Source of the DNA: Anaerobranca californiensis DSM 14826
GTDB lineage: Bacteria; Bacillota; Proteinivoracia; Proteinivoracales; Proteinivoracaceae
Assembly (NCBI RefSeq): GCF_900142275.1
Contig: NZ_FRAI01000016.1
Coordinates: 1 to 53,888 of the forward strand
Direction: 5' to 3'
Length of the DNA stretch: 53,888 nt
The notes beneath the pieces were generated by a model. The model was given only the letters and a program-made list of their open reading frames with translations. It was not told the DNA's origin and did no database searches. Shown piece after piece: positions 34,369 to 43,109 of this stretch (its first letter is position 1; every line of letters begins with the position of its first letter). The translations under genes and the position numbers were made by a program.

Positions 34369-35241
34369 ATGAAAAGTCTTACCATAGGAACTAAAGGATA
34401 TCTAGAACAATTTAAGTTTTGTCTAGAAGATAAACTAGAGCCTTTACGCCAGCTAGGGATCGAGATAAATTTAACAGAAGAATCTAAAGGTAACATTACC
34501 TTTTTGGGATGTTCAATTCATAATACCACAATTAGTAATCACGATTATGAAAAAATGGCAGTTAAGCAAATAGCCTTTGCTTTAGCAACATACATAGTAG
34601 ATGTTTTAGAAAAACCTTTATTAGAAAAAAATATTAAAAGTTTTTATTCTACACTTTCGGAAAAAGAGCAAAATAAATTATATATAAAGTCATTAGAGAT
34701 TATAAAACAAAAGAATAAAGTCTTTAAAAGAGATGAAACTATAAAAACTAATATTGCGGAAAAACTTATAGATTATTTTGACAAACAATGGCAAATAAAT
34801 ATTGAAGGTTTCATTAGGTTTAGGCTACAGGATTATATGGATAGTTTATTAGAAATAATCAAAGAGGCTCAAGAAGAATTGAATATAGAAAAAGAGTATA
34901 ATGATTTTATAAAATTACTTCGGTATTTTGTGGATATTCAAGAACCTAAAATAAATGAAGCTCATTTAATGAAAAAAGGTGCTAAATACCTGGTTTTAGG
35001 AGATAATTATGAAGTTATTACAGAGGAAAATTATGGGGACATAAATGGTTGTGATGGAATCATTAGTTGTTTAGTAACCTATGCCCCTAAAAAAATACTT
35101 ATCCATATAAAAGATTTTTATTTTGATGATGAAGTTTTAACAACTGTAAATAGTATTTTTGATGAGAAAGTTGTCTTATGTTTAGGGTGCAATCACTGTG
35201 CAGAATCTGTGGATACAAGTGAAGAAATAAAAAAAACTTGA
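34369..35241 (+). CDS. ytxC: Putative sporulation protein YtxC
   Basis: A 290-residue protein matching the YtxC family of spore formers, whose gene is usually next to thrS, as here. The pattern includes YIVDVLEKPLLEKNI, EGFIRFRLQDYMDSLLEIIK near the middle, and the C-terminal VLCLGCNHCAE with a cysteine pair. It is soluble and mostly helical with no signal peptide. The molecular role is unknown; sporulation assignment is by family. Translation is probably controlled by the hairpin covering its ribosome site. Confidence 0.8.
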   Translation: MKSLTIGTKGYLEQFKFCLEDKLEPLRQLGIEINLTEESKGNITFLGCSIHNTTISNHDYEKMAVKQIAFALATYIVDVLEKPLLEKNIKSFYSTLSEKEQNKLYIKSLEIIKQKNKVFKRDETIKTNIAEKLIDYFDKQWQINIEGFIRFRLQDYMDSLLEIIKEAQEELNIEKEYNDFIKLLRYFVDIQEPKINEAHLMKKGAKYLVLGDNYEVITEENYGDINGCDGIISCLVTYAPKKILIHIKDFYFDDEVLTTVNSIFDEKVVLCLGCNHCAESVDTSEEIKKT

Positions 35242-35266
35242 CTTTTAGATTAAATAACAATATAAT
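35238..35266 (+). promoter_or_regulatory. Promoter of the thrS T-box transcript
   Basis: TTGACT (35238-35243) overlaps the ytxC stop; 17-base spacer; TATAAT (35261-35266). Confidence 0.7.
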
Positions 35267-35274
35267 ATTTTCAA

Positions 35275-35512
35275 AAAATATAGTTAAAAAACTATGAAGG
35301 GGAAAAGTACTTTGTGGAACTTTCCAGAGAGGGTGTACCGCGGCTGAAAGTATACCTAAAGGGAAACTTAGGAAAAACCACCCTGGAGTTGGAGGCGATG
35401 AGCCTTATCGGTTAATAGCCGTTATCTTATTTAAAGTGGAAGGACATTATTCCTTCAACTAGGGTGGAACCGCGGTGTACAATCGTCCCTTTTTAAGGGA
35501 CGTTTTTTTATA
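35275..35512 (+). promoter_or_regulatory. T-box riboswitch leader of thrS
   Basis: The leader has the conserved T-box sequence AGGGTGGAACCGCGG (35461-35475), followed by a terminator CGTCCC...GGGACG with T7 (35484-35510). Upstream, GGTGTAC/GTATACC forms the apical part of stem I. It senses uncharged tRNA-Thr and lets transcription continue. The specifier is probably ACC near 35378, but this assignment is uncertain. Confidence 0.9.
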
Positions 35513-35592
35513 TATTTATATATAAAAGAAAAAATTTTAGTTTATTCTTCCAAAGGAAGATGTTGTTTATTTTAGAAAGGAGTTGAAATAAA

Positions 35593-37497
35593 ATGATTAA
35601 AGTTACTTTAAAAGATGGCTCAGTTAGGGAGTATAAAAAAGGGGTTACAGTAGAAGAAATCGCTAAAGATATTAGTCCCCGTTTAGCTAAAGAAGCCTTA
35701 GCAGGAAGGGTTAACGGAAAGTTAGTAGACTTAAATTTTAAATTAGAAAATGACAGTACATTAGATATTATTACCTTTGATAGCCCAGAAGGTGAAGATA
35801 TCTACCGACATAGTTCTGCCCATATAATGGCACAAGCTGTTTCAGAGCTTTTTCCAGGGGTTAAATTGGCTATCGGTCCAAGTATTAAGGATGGTTTTTA
35901 TTATGATTTCATGGTAGATAAACCCTTTACTCCCGATGATTTGGAGAAAATTGAAGAGAAAATGCAGGAAATTATTAAAAGGGATCTTCCCTTTAAAAGA
36001 CATGTCATATCTAGGGATGAAGCTATCAAATTTTTCAAAGAAATAGGACAAGATTTTAAAGTTGAGTTAATTGAAGGTTTATCAACAGATGAAGAAATCT
36101 CTTACTATCAACAAGGAGAATTCGTAGATCTTTGTTCTGGACCCCATATACCTAGTACAGGGAAGTTAAAAGCTTTTAAACTTCTCAATGTAGCTGGAGC
36201 TTATTGGAGAGGGGATGAAAAAAATCCGACCTTACAGCGGATTTATGGTACATCCTTCCCTAAAAAGTCTATGTTAGATGAATATCTATACAGACTTGAA
36301 GAAGCTAAAAAGAGGGATCACAGAAAATTAGGGAAAGAGTTAGACTTGTTTAGTTTCAGTGAAGAAGCACCGGGGATGGCCTTTTACCATCCAAAGGGAA
36401 TGATCCTCAGGAATGAAATTATCAATTTCTGGAGAGAAAAACACAAAGAATATGGTTATGAAGAAATTCAAACTCCCCTTTTAATGAACCAAAGGCTTTG
36501 GGAACGTTCAGGTCACTGGCAAAATTATCGGGAAAACATGTATTTTACAGAAGTTGACAATGAGACCTTTGCTATAAAACCGATGAATTGCCCTGGAGCA
36601 ATGCTAGTATATAAAACAAGTCACCACAGCTATAGGGATTTACCACTGCGATTAGCAGAACTAGGGTTAGTTCATCGTAGAGAACTTTCAGGAGCGTTAC
36701 ATGGAATGATGAGGGTAAGGGCCTTTACCCAAGATGATGCCCATATCTTTATGTTGCCTGAACAAATCGAAGAAGAGATAGGAAAAATAATGGATTTAAT
36801 CGATGATGTATATAAAGTTTTTGGCTACTCCTATAGAGTTGAATTGAGTACAAAACCAGAAAAAGCTATAGGTAGTGATGAAATCTGGGAGATTGCTACC
36901 AATGCCCTCAAAAAGGTATTGGAAAACCGCAAGATGGATTATGTAGTAAATGAAGGGGATGGAGCTTTTTACGGTCCTAAAATTGATTTCCACATCGAAG
37001 ATTGCCTAGGTAGAAGCTGGCAATGTGGTACTATTCAATTAGATTTCATGTTACCTGAAAGATTTGATTTAACATATGTAGGGGAAGATGGCCAAAAACA
37101 CAGGCCTGTGGTGGTTCATAGGGTAGTACTTGGTGCCATTGATAGATTTATTGGACTGTTAGTAGAACATGTAGGAGGAGCTTTCCCCCTTTGGTTAGCT
37201 CCAGAACAGGTGAGGATTATTGCTATAAGTGAGAGACATATTCCCTATTGCAAAGAGTTAGAGAAAAAGCTAAAAAGTAAGGGAATCCGTGTTTGGGTTG
37301 ATGGTAGAAATGAAAAAATAGGTTATAAAATTAGAGAAGGTCAATTGCAAAAAATACCTTATATGTTAGTTGTAGGAGATAAAGAAGTGGAAACTGAAGA
37401 AGTAAATGTCAGGAAAAGAGGGGAAGGAGAAATAGGTGCTAAAAAGGTAGAAGAGCTAATAAATGACCTTTTAGAAGAAATAAAAAATAAAAGGTAA
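35593..37497 (+). CDS. thrS: Threonyl-tRNA synthetase
   Basis: A class II synthetase of 634 residues. Order: TGS domain (1-60), the editing domain with HSSAHIMAQA (~75), the catalytic core with MNCPGAMLVYKTSHHSYR, RVRAFTQDDAHIF and the C-terminal anticodon-binding domain (from ~535). The zinc ligands include the cysteine in MNCPG. AAAGGAGTTG precedes the ATG. Expression is controlled by the T-box leader. Confidence 0.97.
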   Translation: MIKVTLKDGSVREYKKGVTVEEIAKDISPRLAKEALAGRVNGKLVDLNFKLENDSTLDIITFDSPEGEDIYRHSSAHIMAQAVSELFPGVKLAIGPSIKDGFYYDFMVDKPFTPDDLEKIEEKMQEIIKRDLPFKRHVISRDEAIKFFKEIGQDFKVELIEGLSTDEEISYYQQGEFVDLCSGPHIPSTGKLKAFKLLNVAGAYWRGDEKNPTLQRIYGTSFPKKSMLDEYLYRLEEAKKRDHRKLGKELDLFSFSEEAPGMAFYHPKGMILRNEIINFWREKHKEYGYEEIQTPLLMNQRLWERSGHWQNYRENMYFTEVDNETFAIKPMNCPGAMLVYKTSHHSYRDLPLRLAELGLVHRRELSGALHGMMRVRAFTQDDAHIFMLPEQIEEEIGKIMDLIDDVYKVFGYSYRVELSTKPEKAIGSDEIWEIATNALKKVLENRKMDYVVNEGDGAFYGPKIDFHIEDCLGRSWQCGTIQLDFMLPERFDLTYVGEDGQKHRPVVVHRVVLGAIDRFIGLLVEHVGGAFPLWLAPEQVRIIAISERHIPYCKELEKKLKSKGIRVWVDGRNEKIGYKIREGQLQKIPYMLVVGDKEVETEEVNVRKRGEGEIGAKKVEELINDLLEEIKNKR

Positions 37498-37502
37498 ATT
37501 CC

Positions 37503-37531
37503 TTGACATTACCTTAAATTAGTATTATACT
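37503..37531 (+). promoter_or_regulatory. Promoter of infC-rpmI-rplT
   Basis: TTGACA (37503-37508), 17-base spacer, TATACT (37526-37531), a near-consensus promoter just after thrS. Confidence 0.8.
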
Positions 37532-37537
37532 AGTTAA

Positions 37538-37655
37538 GTAGCAAGAAGAAGCCATCCGCTTCTCACCTTACGACCACAGGTTGTTGGGTTACCTATAAGA
37601 ACGGTTTTTTCGTATCTTTATGGGCGGGTGGTTAAACCTGCCCATTTTTATTATT
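37538..37655 (+). promoter_or_regulatory. L20/infC leader with terminator
   Basis: An untranslated leader of about 150 bases. It contains CCGCTTCTCACC, often seen in this leader, and ends in a hairpin, ATGGGC-GGT with ACC-TGCCCAT (37620-37645), followed by T5. Position before infC-rpmI-rplT matches the ribosomal protein L20-responsive leader of Firmicutes. The match to the leader family was not computed. Confidence 0.65.
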
Positions 37656-37688
37656 TATTTTATAGGTATTTTTAGGAGGTGAAAAACT

Positions 37689-38195
37689 ATTAGTAAAGAT
37701 TTATTGATTAATGAGGAAATTAGGGCTAAAGAAGTGCGATTAATTGACGAAGCAGGAAATCAGCTTGGAATTGTAGGAATAAAAGAAGCTTTAAAGGCAG
37801 CCCAACAAAGAAACCTTGACCTTGTGGAAATTGCTCCTATGGCTAATCCGCCAGTTTGCCGTATAATGGATTATGGCAAATTTAAGTATGAGCAAAGTAA
37901 AAGGGAAAAAGAAGCGAGAAAAAATCAACATGTGATTACAGTAAAAGAAATGAAATTAAGGCCTAAAATTGATGAACATGATTTCCAGACGAAACTAAGA
38001 AATATTGTTAAATTCTTAGAATCAAAGGATAAAGTAAAAGTTACTGTTATGTTTAGAGGTCGCGAAATAGCTTATGTTGAACAAGGTCAAACCTTATGTG
38101 ATAGAATAGCTGAAGCCGTTAAGGACATAGCAGTAGTAGAGAAACCAGCTAAAGTAGAAGGTAAAAATATGATAATGGTTCTAGCTCCAAAATAA
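37689..38195 (+). CDS. infC: Translation initiation factor IF-3
   Basis: IF-3 keeps the 30S subunit free and checks start codons. The 168-residue protein contains [36 protein letters not shown] and [13 protein letters not shown] place the start at ATT 37689, not at the in-frame TTG 37704: AGGAGGTG ends seven bases before ATT and the protein then begins (M)[11 protein letters not shown] as expected. The rare ATT start is the known device by which IF-3 limits its own synthesis. Confidence 0.93.
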   Translation: MSKDLLINEEIRAKEVRLIDEAGNQLGIVGIKEALKAAQQRNLDLVEIAPMANPPVCRIMDYGKFKYEQSKREKEARKNQHVITVKEMKLRPKIDEHDFQTKLRNIVKFLESKDKVKVTVMFRGREIAYVEQGQTLCDRIAEAVKDIAVVEKPAKVEGKNMIMVLAPK

Positions 38196-38218
38196 ACACT
38201 TGGAAGGAGGCTTTTATT

Positions 38219-38410
38219 ATGCCAAAAATGAAAAGTCATAGTGGTGCTAAAAAAAGATTTAAAAAGAATAAAAATGGCAAAATCAAAAGAAGTCATGCTT
38301 TTACTAGTCACATTTTAACTAAAAAAACTCCAAAGAGAAAAAGAAATCTTAGAAAGAGTACTCTAGTAAGCAAGGCTGATTATAAGCGAATTGCTCAATT
38401 GCTACCATAG
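38219..38410 (+). CDS. rpmI: 50S ribosomal protein L35
   Basis: A 63-residue, very basic ribosomal protein of the large subunit: [20 protein letters not shown] and [16 protein letters not shown]. It lies in the fixed order infC-rpmI-rplT. GGAGGCTTTTATT precedes the ATG. Confidence 0.96.
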   Translation: MPKMKSHSGAKKRFKKNKNGKIKRSHAFTSHILTKKTPKRKRNLRKSTLVSKADYKRIAQLLP

Positions 38411-38441
38411 TTTTTAATAACAGATAAAGGAGGTATTACTA

Positions 38442-38795
38442 ATGCCAAGGGTGAAATCAGTTGTACAAGCAAGAAAACGCCATAAAAAAATCTTAAAGCT
38501 TGCAAAAGGCTATTATGGTTCAAAGAGCAAGCTTTTCCGTAGAGCTAATGAACAGGTATTAAAATCTTTATCATATGCATATAGAGATAGAAAAAATCGC
38601 AAAAGGGATTTCAGGAAGTTATGGATTGCCAGAATAAATGCTGAGGCAAGAAATAACGGTTTATCTTACAGTAGAATGATTAATGGATTAAAAAAAGCTG
38701 GTGTTGACATTAACCGTAAAATGTTAGCTGACTTAGCAGTTAATGACAGCAAAGCTTTTGCCCAATTAGCTGAATTGGCAAAAAGTAATCTGTAA
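38442..38795 (+). CDS. rplT: 50S ribosomal protein L20
   Basis: A 117-residue large-subunit protein: [38 protein letters not shown] and [15 protein letters not shown] are diagnostic. In Firmicutes L20 represses this operon by binding its leader. AAAGGAGGTATTACTA precedes the ATG. Confidence 0.97.
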   Translation: MPRVKSVVQARKRHKKILKLAKGYYGSKSKLFRRANEQVLKSLSYAYRDRKNRKRDFRKLWIARINAEARNNGLSYSRMINGLKKAGVDINRKMLADLAVNDSKAFAQLAELAKSNL

Positions 38796-38799
38796 TTAT

Positions 38800-38824
38800 A
38801 AAAAGCGTCTAATGACGCTTTTTT
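38800..38824 (+). terminator. Terminator after rplT
   Basis: AAAAAGCGTC pairs with GACGCTTTTT around TAAT. Its T tract overlaps the -35 of the ktrB promoter. Confidence 0.85.
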
Positions 38825-38851
38825 GCAATTTTCTCATCTTTATCATATAAT
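38823..38851 (+). promoter_or_regulatory. Promoter of ktrB-ktrA
   Basis: TTGCAA (38823-38828), 17-base spacer, TATAAT (38846-38851). Confidence 0.6.
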
Positions 38852-38896
38852 ATAATTATTACTAGTAAGGAATGCCCAGAGAAGAGGGAGGTTCAT

Positions 38897-40234
38897 ATGA
38901 TAAAAGATAAAAAGGCCCTTACCCCTGCTAGAATATTAGTAGGAGGTTTTTTAAGCCTGATATTAATAGGTACAATTTTATTAAGCCTTCCTATTTCCTC
39001 AGTGGAAGGGAGTATAGGAATTATAGATGCCCTATTTACCGCCACATCTGCCGTTTGTGTAACGGGATTAGTGGTGGTAGATACAGGAACTCATTTTACT
39101 TTATTTGGTCAGCTTGTAATTTTAGGACTCATTCAAGCCGGTGGTCTAGGTTTTATGACAATGGCTACTTTAATTTTTTTACTATTAGGTAAAAAAATAA
39201 CCCTAAAAGAGAGATTAGTAATCCAAGAAGCATTAAATCAGTTTTCTTTAGAGGGCCTTGTTCGGTTAACAAAATACATATTAATTTTTACAATATCTAT
39301 TGAACTTATTGCTGCATTGTTTTTAGGTCTAAGGTTTTCAGTGGATTATGGTTATAAATTAGGGATGTACATGGGTTTATTCCATTCGATATCTGCTTTT
39401 GCCAATGCCGGTTTTGATATTATGGGAATAGTAGGACAATCGAGTTTAATGGCATACCAAAATGATCCAGTAGTTGTGTTTATTATTATGGCCTTGTTTG
39501 TTTTAGGTGGTTTAGGATTCACAGTTATTGTAGATATTTATAAAAGGCATTCTTTTGGAAAAATGGCTTTACATAGCAGGTTTGCTTTAGTTCTAACAGG
39601 TATTTTACTCCTAATTGGATTTTTAGGTGTCTTTTTATTAGAGTATAATAATCCAGATACATTAGGGGAAATGCCTTTCTATAAAAAAATATTGCCTTCA
39701 ATTTTTACCGGGGCTACTACGAGAACTGCCGGATTTAACACAGTAGATACCGGATCATTGAGGCCAGCCACCCTATTTTTTATGTCTGTACTAATGTTTA
39801 TTGGTGCTTCACCTGCATCAACGGGTGGAGGTATTAAGACAACTACTTTTGGAGTACTGTTAGTTTCTGTTGTGGCAATGATTAAAGGGGATAGGGAAGT
39901 GCATATTTTTAACCGTAGATTACCCTTTGAAATAGTTTTAAAAGCATTATCAATCATTATGATTTCTTTGGTTATAATTGGTTTAGCCACTATTATTTTA
40001 AGTAGAACAGAGCAACAAGAATTTTTAAACATCTTTTTTGAAGTTGTTTCTGCCTTTGGTACAGTAGGTCTTTCAACGGGAATCACTTCAGAACTTACTA
40101 CTGTAGGTAGAATCATTATAATCGTAATTATGTTTACTGGAAGGGTAGGTCCTTTAACTTTGGCTTTAGCTTTTAGTCAAAGGATGAAAAGTAGTAACAT
40201 TAGATACCCTGAAGAAAAAGTACTGGTAGGTTAG
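38897..40234 (+). CDS. ktrB: Ktr potassium uptake membrane subunit KtrB
   Basis: A 445-residue K+ transporter of the TrkH/TrkG/KtrB superfamily, usually Na+-dependent. Pore-loop motifs are TSAVCVTGLVVVDTG, SAFANAGFDIMG, GATTRTAGFNTVDTG and SAFGTVGLSTGITSE. It is shorter than TrkH and is followed by a one-domain TrkA-type regulator, the KtrAB layout. AGAGGGAGG precedes the ATG. Confidence 0.93.
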   Translation: MIKDKKALTPARILVGGFLSLILIGTILLSLPISSVEGSIGIIDALFTATSAVCVTGLVVVDTGTHFTLFGQLVILGLIQAGGLGFMTMATLIFLLLGKKITLKERLVIQEALNQFSLEGLVRLTKYILIFTISIELIAALFLGLRFSVDYGYKLGMYMGLFHSISAFANAGFDIMGIVGQSSLMAYQNDPVVVFIIMALFVLGGLGFTVIVDIYKRHSFGKMALHSRFALVLTGILLLIGFLGVFLLEYNNPDTLGEMPFYKKILPSIFTGATTRTAGFNTVDTGSLRPATLFFMSVLMFIGASPASTGGGIKTTTFGVLLVSVVAMIKGDREVHIFNRRLPFEIVLKALSIIMISLVIIGLATIILSRTEQQEFLNIFFEVVSAFGTVGLSTGITSELTTVGRIIIIVIMFTGRVGPLTLALAFSQRMKSSNIRYPEEKVLVG

Positions 40235-40246
40235 GGGGAGAACGAA

Positions 40247-40894
40247 TTGAAACAGTTTGTTGTTATTGGTTTAGGAAGATTTGGAACAGCCGTTGCTAAA
40301 ACCCTATTTGACATGGGGTATGATGTTATGGGCATTGATATTAGTGAAGAAAGGGTTCAAGAGGCTATGGGCTGTACCACCCATGTAGTTCAACTAGACG
40401 CTATAGATGAAGGGGCTTTACAATCAGTAGGAATCCGTAACTTTGATGTAGCTATTGTAGCCATAGGTCAAGATATTCAAGCTAGTATTTTAACTACATT
40501 GATTTTAAAAGAGATGGGGATAGAGTATGTAGTAGCTAAAGCACAAAATGATTTACATGCTAAAGTCCTTTATAAAACGGGGGCGGATCGGGTAGTATTC
40601 CCTGAAAGGGATATGGGTATTAGGGTTGCTAATAACTTAACTAGTACCAATATCCTTGATTACATCGAGCTGGCACCAGACTATAGTATTGTTGAGATAA
40701 CAGCTCCGGAATTTATGGTTAATAAATCATTAAAAGACTTAGATTTAAGGGCTAAATTTGGCATAAATGTCGTGGCAATCAAATCCGGCAAAGATATCAT
40801 AGTCTCACCTACCGCCGATAATGTGATAAAACCTGGTGACATAGTGGTAGCTATTGGTAGCAATGAAAAGCTAAATAAAATAAAGGAGCGGTAG
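40247..40894 (+). CDS. ktrA: Ktr potassium uptake regulator KtrA
   Basis: A 215-residue cytosolic ring-forming regulator with a single RCK unit: Rossmann start QFVVIGLGRFGTAVAKTLF, VQLDAIDEGALQSVGIRN, then an RCK-C domain (LKDLDLRAKFGINVVAIKSG). Start at 40247 after TAGGGGGAG; the codon is TTG (ATTGAAACAG). Its stop overlaps the next gene. With KtrB it forms a second K+ uptake system besides TrkAH. Confidence 0.92.
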   Translation: MKQFVVIGLGRFGTAVAKTLFDMGYDVMGIDISEERVQEAMGCTTHVVQLDAIDEGALQSVGIRNFDVAIVAIGQDIQASILTTLILKEMGIEYVVAKAQNDLHAKVLYKTGADRVVFPERDMGIRVANNLTSTNILDYIELAPDYSIVEITAPEFMVNKSLKDLDLRAKFGINVVAIKSGKDIIVSPTADNVIKPGDIVVAIGSNEKLNKIKER

Positions 40895-41646
40895 TGGTGT
40901 TAGTTACCTCTATTAACAACAAAATTGTCAAAGAAATTATAGAGATTAAAAAAAAGGGTAAGAAAAGTAAAAGTCCTCTTTTATTTTTTGAAGGACTCCG
41001 TTTAGTAGAAGATATATTAAGCTCTGGAGCTAAAGTGGAAAAACTTATTATAAGGGAGGGAGATTTAGAAAAATATCTCCATTTAGTCCAAGGGAAGCCT
41101 TATGTTGTTTTAGAGAATAAAGTTTTTAAAGAAATTTCTGGTACTGTTAATAGTCAAGGAATTGGTTTACTAGCCTATAAACCGACCCCTTCTGAACTGA
41201 AGCCACCTTCCCTTGCCTTGGCTGTAGATGGAGTACAAGACCCTGGAAATTTAGGTACGATAATTAGAACTGCAGTGGCAGCGGGAGTTAATTCGATATT
41301 TTTATTAAAAGGAACAGTAGACCTTTATAATGAAAAAGTTTTGCGGAGTACTATGGGTGCGTTATATAAAATCCCAATTTATATAGATTGGGAAATAGAG
41401 GATATTAAAAAAATTATTGATAAATATTCATTGATACCCCTTAAAACTTCTGTCCATGGAGAATATTTATATAATAATATCCCAAAAGGAAGGTATTTGG
41501 TTTTTGTTGGTAATGAAGGAAATGGCCTTTCTCAGCAAGTGGAAAATTTGCCTGGTATTACTGTGAAAATTCCTTTATATGGGGATATAGAATCTTTAAA
41601 TGTAGCAGTAGCAACTGGAATTATACTTTACGGAATAAAAAATTAA
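40894..41646 (+). CDS. TrmH/SpoU family RNA 2'-O-methyltransferase
   Basis: A 250-residue SPOUT methyltransferase of the rlmB/YsgA type, probably modifying 23S rRNA or tRNA ribose. An N-terminal substrate-binding domain (LFFEGLRLVEDILSS) precedes the knotted catalytic domain: VDGVQDPGNLGTIIRTAVAAG, VFVGNEGNGLSQQV and PLYGDIESLNVAVATGIILY. The start may be GTG 40894 or the in-frame GTG 40897; AAAGGAG serves both. Adjacent to pheST as in many Firmicutes. The exact target base is not determinable. Confidence 0.88.
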   Translation: MVLVTSINNKIVKEIIEIKKKGKKSKSPLLFFEGLRLVEDILSSGAKVEKLIIREGDLEKYLHLVQGKPYVVLENKVFKEISGTVNSQGIGLLAYKPTPSELKPPSLALAVDGVQDPGNLGTIIRTAVAAGVNSIFLLKGTVDLYNEKVLRSTMGALYKIPIYIDWEIEDIKKIIDKYSLIPLKTSVHGEYLYNNIPKGRYLVFVGNEGNGLSQQVENLPGITVKIPLYGDIESLNVAVATGIILYGIKN

Positions 41647-41665
41647 AAAATTATCTATAATAAAA

Positions 41666-41694
41666 TTGCTAATTATCTGTAAATATGGTATAAT
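41666..41694 (+). promoter_or_regulatory. Promoter of yqzL-like gene and pheST leader
   Basis: TTGCTA (41666-41671), 17-base spacer, TATAAT (41689-41694). No better promoter is seen between it and the pheS T-box. Confidence 0.7.
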
Positions 41695-41724
41695 ACTTGT
41701 AAATTGGTAGCCGAGGTGATTGAT

Positions 41725-41820
41725 ATGAAAGTTAAAGACTGGTATTGGCGGCTATTTATCAAAACAGGTATTATACACTTTTATATAGAGTACAAAAATT
41801 ATAGTAAATTGAATATGTAA
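41725..41820 (+). CDS. YqzL-like small protein (31 aa)
   Basis: ATG at 41725 after CCGAGGTGATTGAT opens a frame of 31 codons: MKVKDWYWRLFIKTGIIHFY, then IEYKNYSKLNM. The pattern W..F..TG.I..Y...K is that of the YqzL family of tiny proteins in spore formers. Function is unknown in the family. It lies between the promoter and the pheS T-box, so ribosomes translating it would run just ahead of the riboswitch. Assignment rests on a short pattern. Confidence 0.6.
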   Translation: MKVKDWYWRLFIKTGIIHFYIEYKNYSKLNM

Positions 41821-41824
41821 AAGA

Positions 41825-42046
41825 TAATGCGAAAGTAAAGTAGGCTATAATTCATGCCATACAGGGATTGGTATCTAGACTGAGAGTACCATTGGTATGA
41901 AGTAGTTGAAGTTCCCTTTCAAATCGGTAGAGTGAACTAATAGTAGCTTTACCCGGTTAAGCACCGTTAACGCTCTAGAGAGGCTTTTAAGCAATTTGGG
42001 TGGTACCGCGGAAATCTCCGTCCCATTGGGATAGGGATTTTTTTAT
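41825..42046 (+). promoter_or_regulatory. T-box riboswitch leader of pheST
   Basis: The T-box core TTGGGTGGTACCGCGG lies at 41996-42011, followed by the terminator (TCCC...GGGA with T-run, 42012-42045). Upstream, CATAC/GTATG and TTGGTA/TACCA form stem I. It should sense uncharged tRNA-Phe; a TTC specifier occurs near 41912 or 41918, not settled by eye. Confidence 0.88.
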
Positions 42047-42075
42047 TTATCATTATCTTTAAGGAGGAAAAGAGG

Positions 42076-43107
42076 ATGAAAGAAAAATTAACTAGTTTAT
42101 TATCCACTGCCTTAGAAAAAATAAAGGGAGTACAAAGGATAGAAGAATTGGAACAATATAAAGTAAAATTTTTAGGAAAAAAAGGAGAATTAACGGGGAT
42201 TCTAAGGGGTATGGGCTCTTTGGCTCCTGAGGAAAGGCCGATCATTGGTCAAATAGCCAATGAAGTTAAAGAACAAATACAAAGGGCTATTGAAGAAAAA
42301 ACTGCTATTCTTGAAGAAAAGTTAATAGAGGATAAACTCCAAAGGGAAACAATAGATATTTCCTTGCCAGGGCTAAAAAGGGAAGTAGGAGCCCTTCATC
42401 CCCTTACTATTGTCCGCCGGGAAATAGAACAAATTTTTATGAGTATGGGATATGAAATTGTAGAAGGGCCAGAAATAGAGACAGATTATTATAATTTCGA
42501 AGCATTAAACTTACCACCTAACCATCCTGCGAGGGATATGCAAGACACCTTTTATATTACAGATAATATTCTTTTAAGGACCCATACATCTCCAGTTCAA
42601 GCTAGAACAATGGAGAAAAGGGCGGATGCTATCCCTTTAAAAATAATCAGCCCAGGTAGAGTTTTTAGAAAAGATGATGATGCCACCCATTCCCCCATGT
42701 TCCATCAAGTGGAGGGCTTGGTAATAGATAAAAATATTACTTTAGGAGACTTAAAAGGAACCCTATTATTATTTGCTAAAGAAATGTTTGGTGAAAAACA
42801 AAAGGTTCGTTTGCGTCCTAGCTATTTCCCCTTTACAGAGCCATCGGCAGAAGTAGATATAAGTTGTTTTCTCTGTGAAGGAAAAGGGTGTAGTTTATGC
42901 TCCCAGACAGGGTGGATTGAAATTTTAGGTGCAGGGATGGTACATCCCAATGTTTTACGGGCAGGGGGATATAATCCCGATGAAGTACAGGGTTTTGCCT
43001 TTGGTATGGGTGTTGAAAGGATAACTATGCTTAAATACGGGATAAGTGATATTAGGGAATTATTTAATGGTGATTTAAGAGTAGTAAAACAATTTGCAAG
43101 GGGGTAA
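42076..43107 (+). CDS. pheS: Phenylalanyl-tRNA synthetase alpha subunit
   Basis: A 343-residue class II catalytic subunit. It has an N-terminal coiled coil ([20 protein letters not shown]), then [34 protein letters not shown], the motif HQVEGLVID and the C-terminal [30 protein letters not shown] precedes the ATG. It pairs with PheT two bases downstream. Confidence 0.97.
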   Translation: MKEKLTSLLSTALEKIKGVQRIEELEQYKVKFLGKKGELTGILRGMGSLAPEERPIIGQIANEVKEQIQRAIEEKTAILEEKLIEDKLQRETIDISLPGLKREVGALHPLTIVRREIEQIFMSMGYEIVEGPEIETDYYNFEALNLPPNHPARDMQDTFYITDNILLRTHTSPVQARTMEKRADAIPLKIISPGRVFRKDDDATHSPMFHQVEGLVIDKNITLGDLKGTLLLFAKEMFGEKQKVRLRPSYFPFTEPSAEVDISCFLCEGKGCSLCSQTGWIEILGAGMVHPNVLRAGGYNPDEVQGFAFGMGVERITMLKYGISDIRELFNGDLRVVKQFARG

Positions 43108-43109
43108 AG

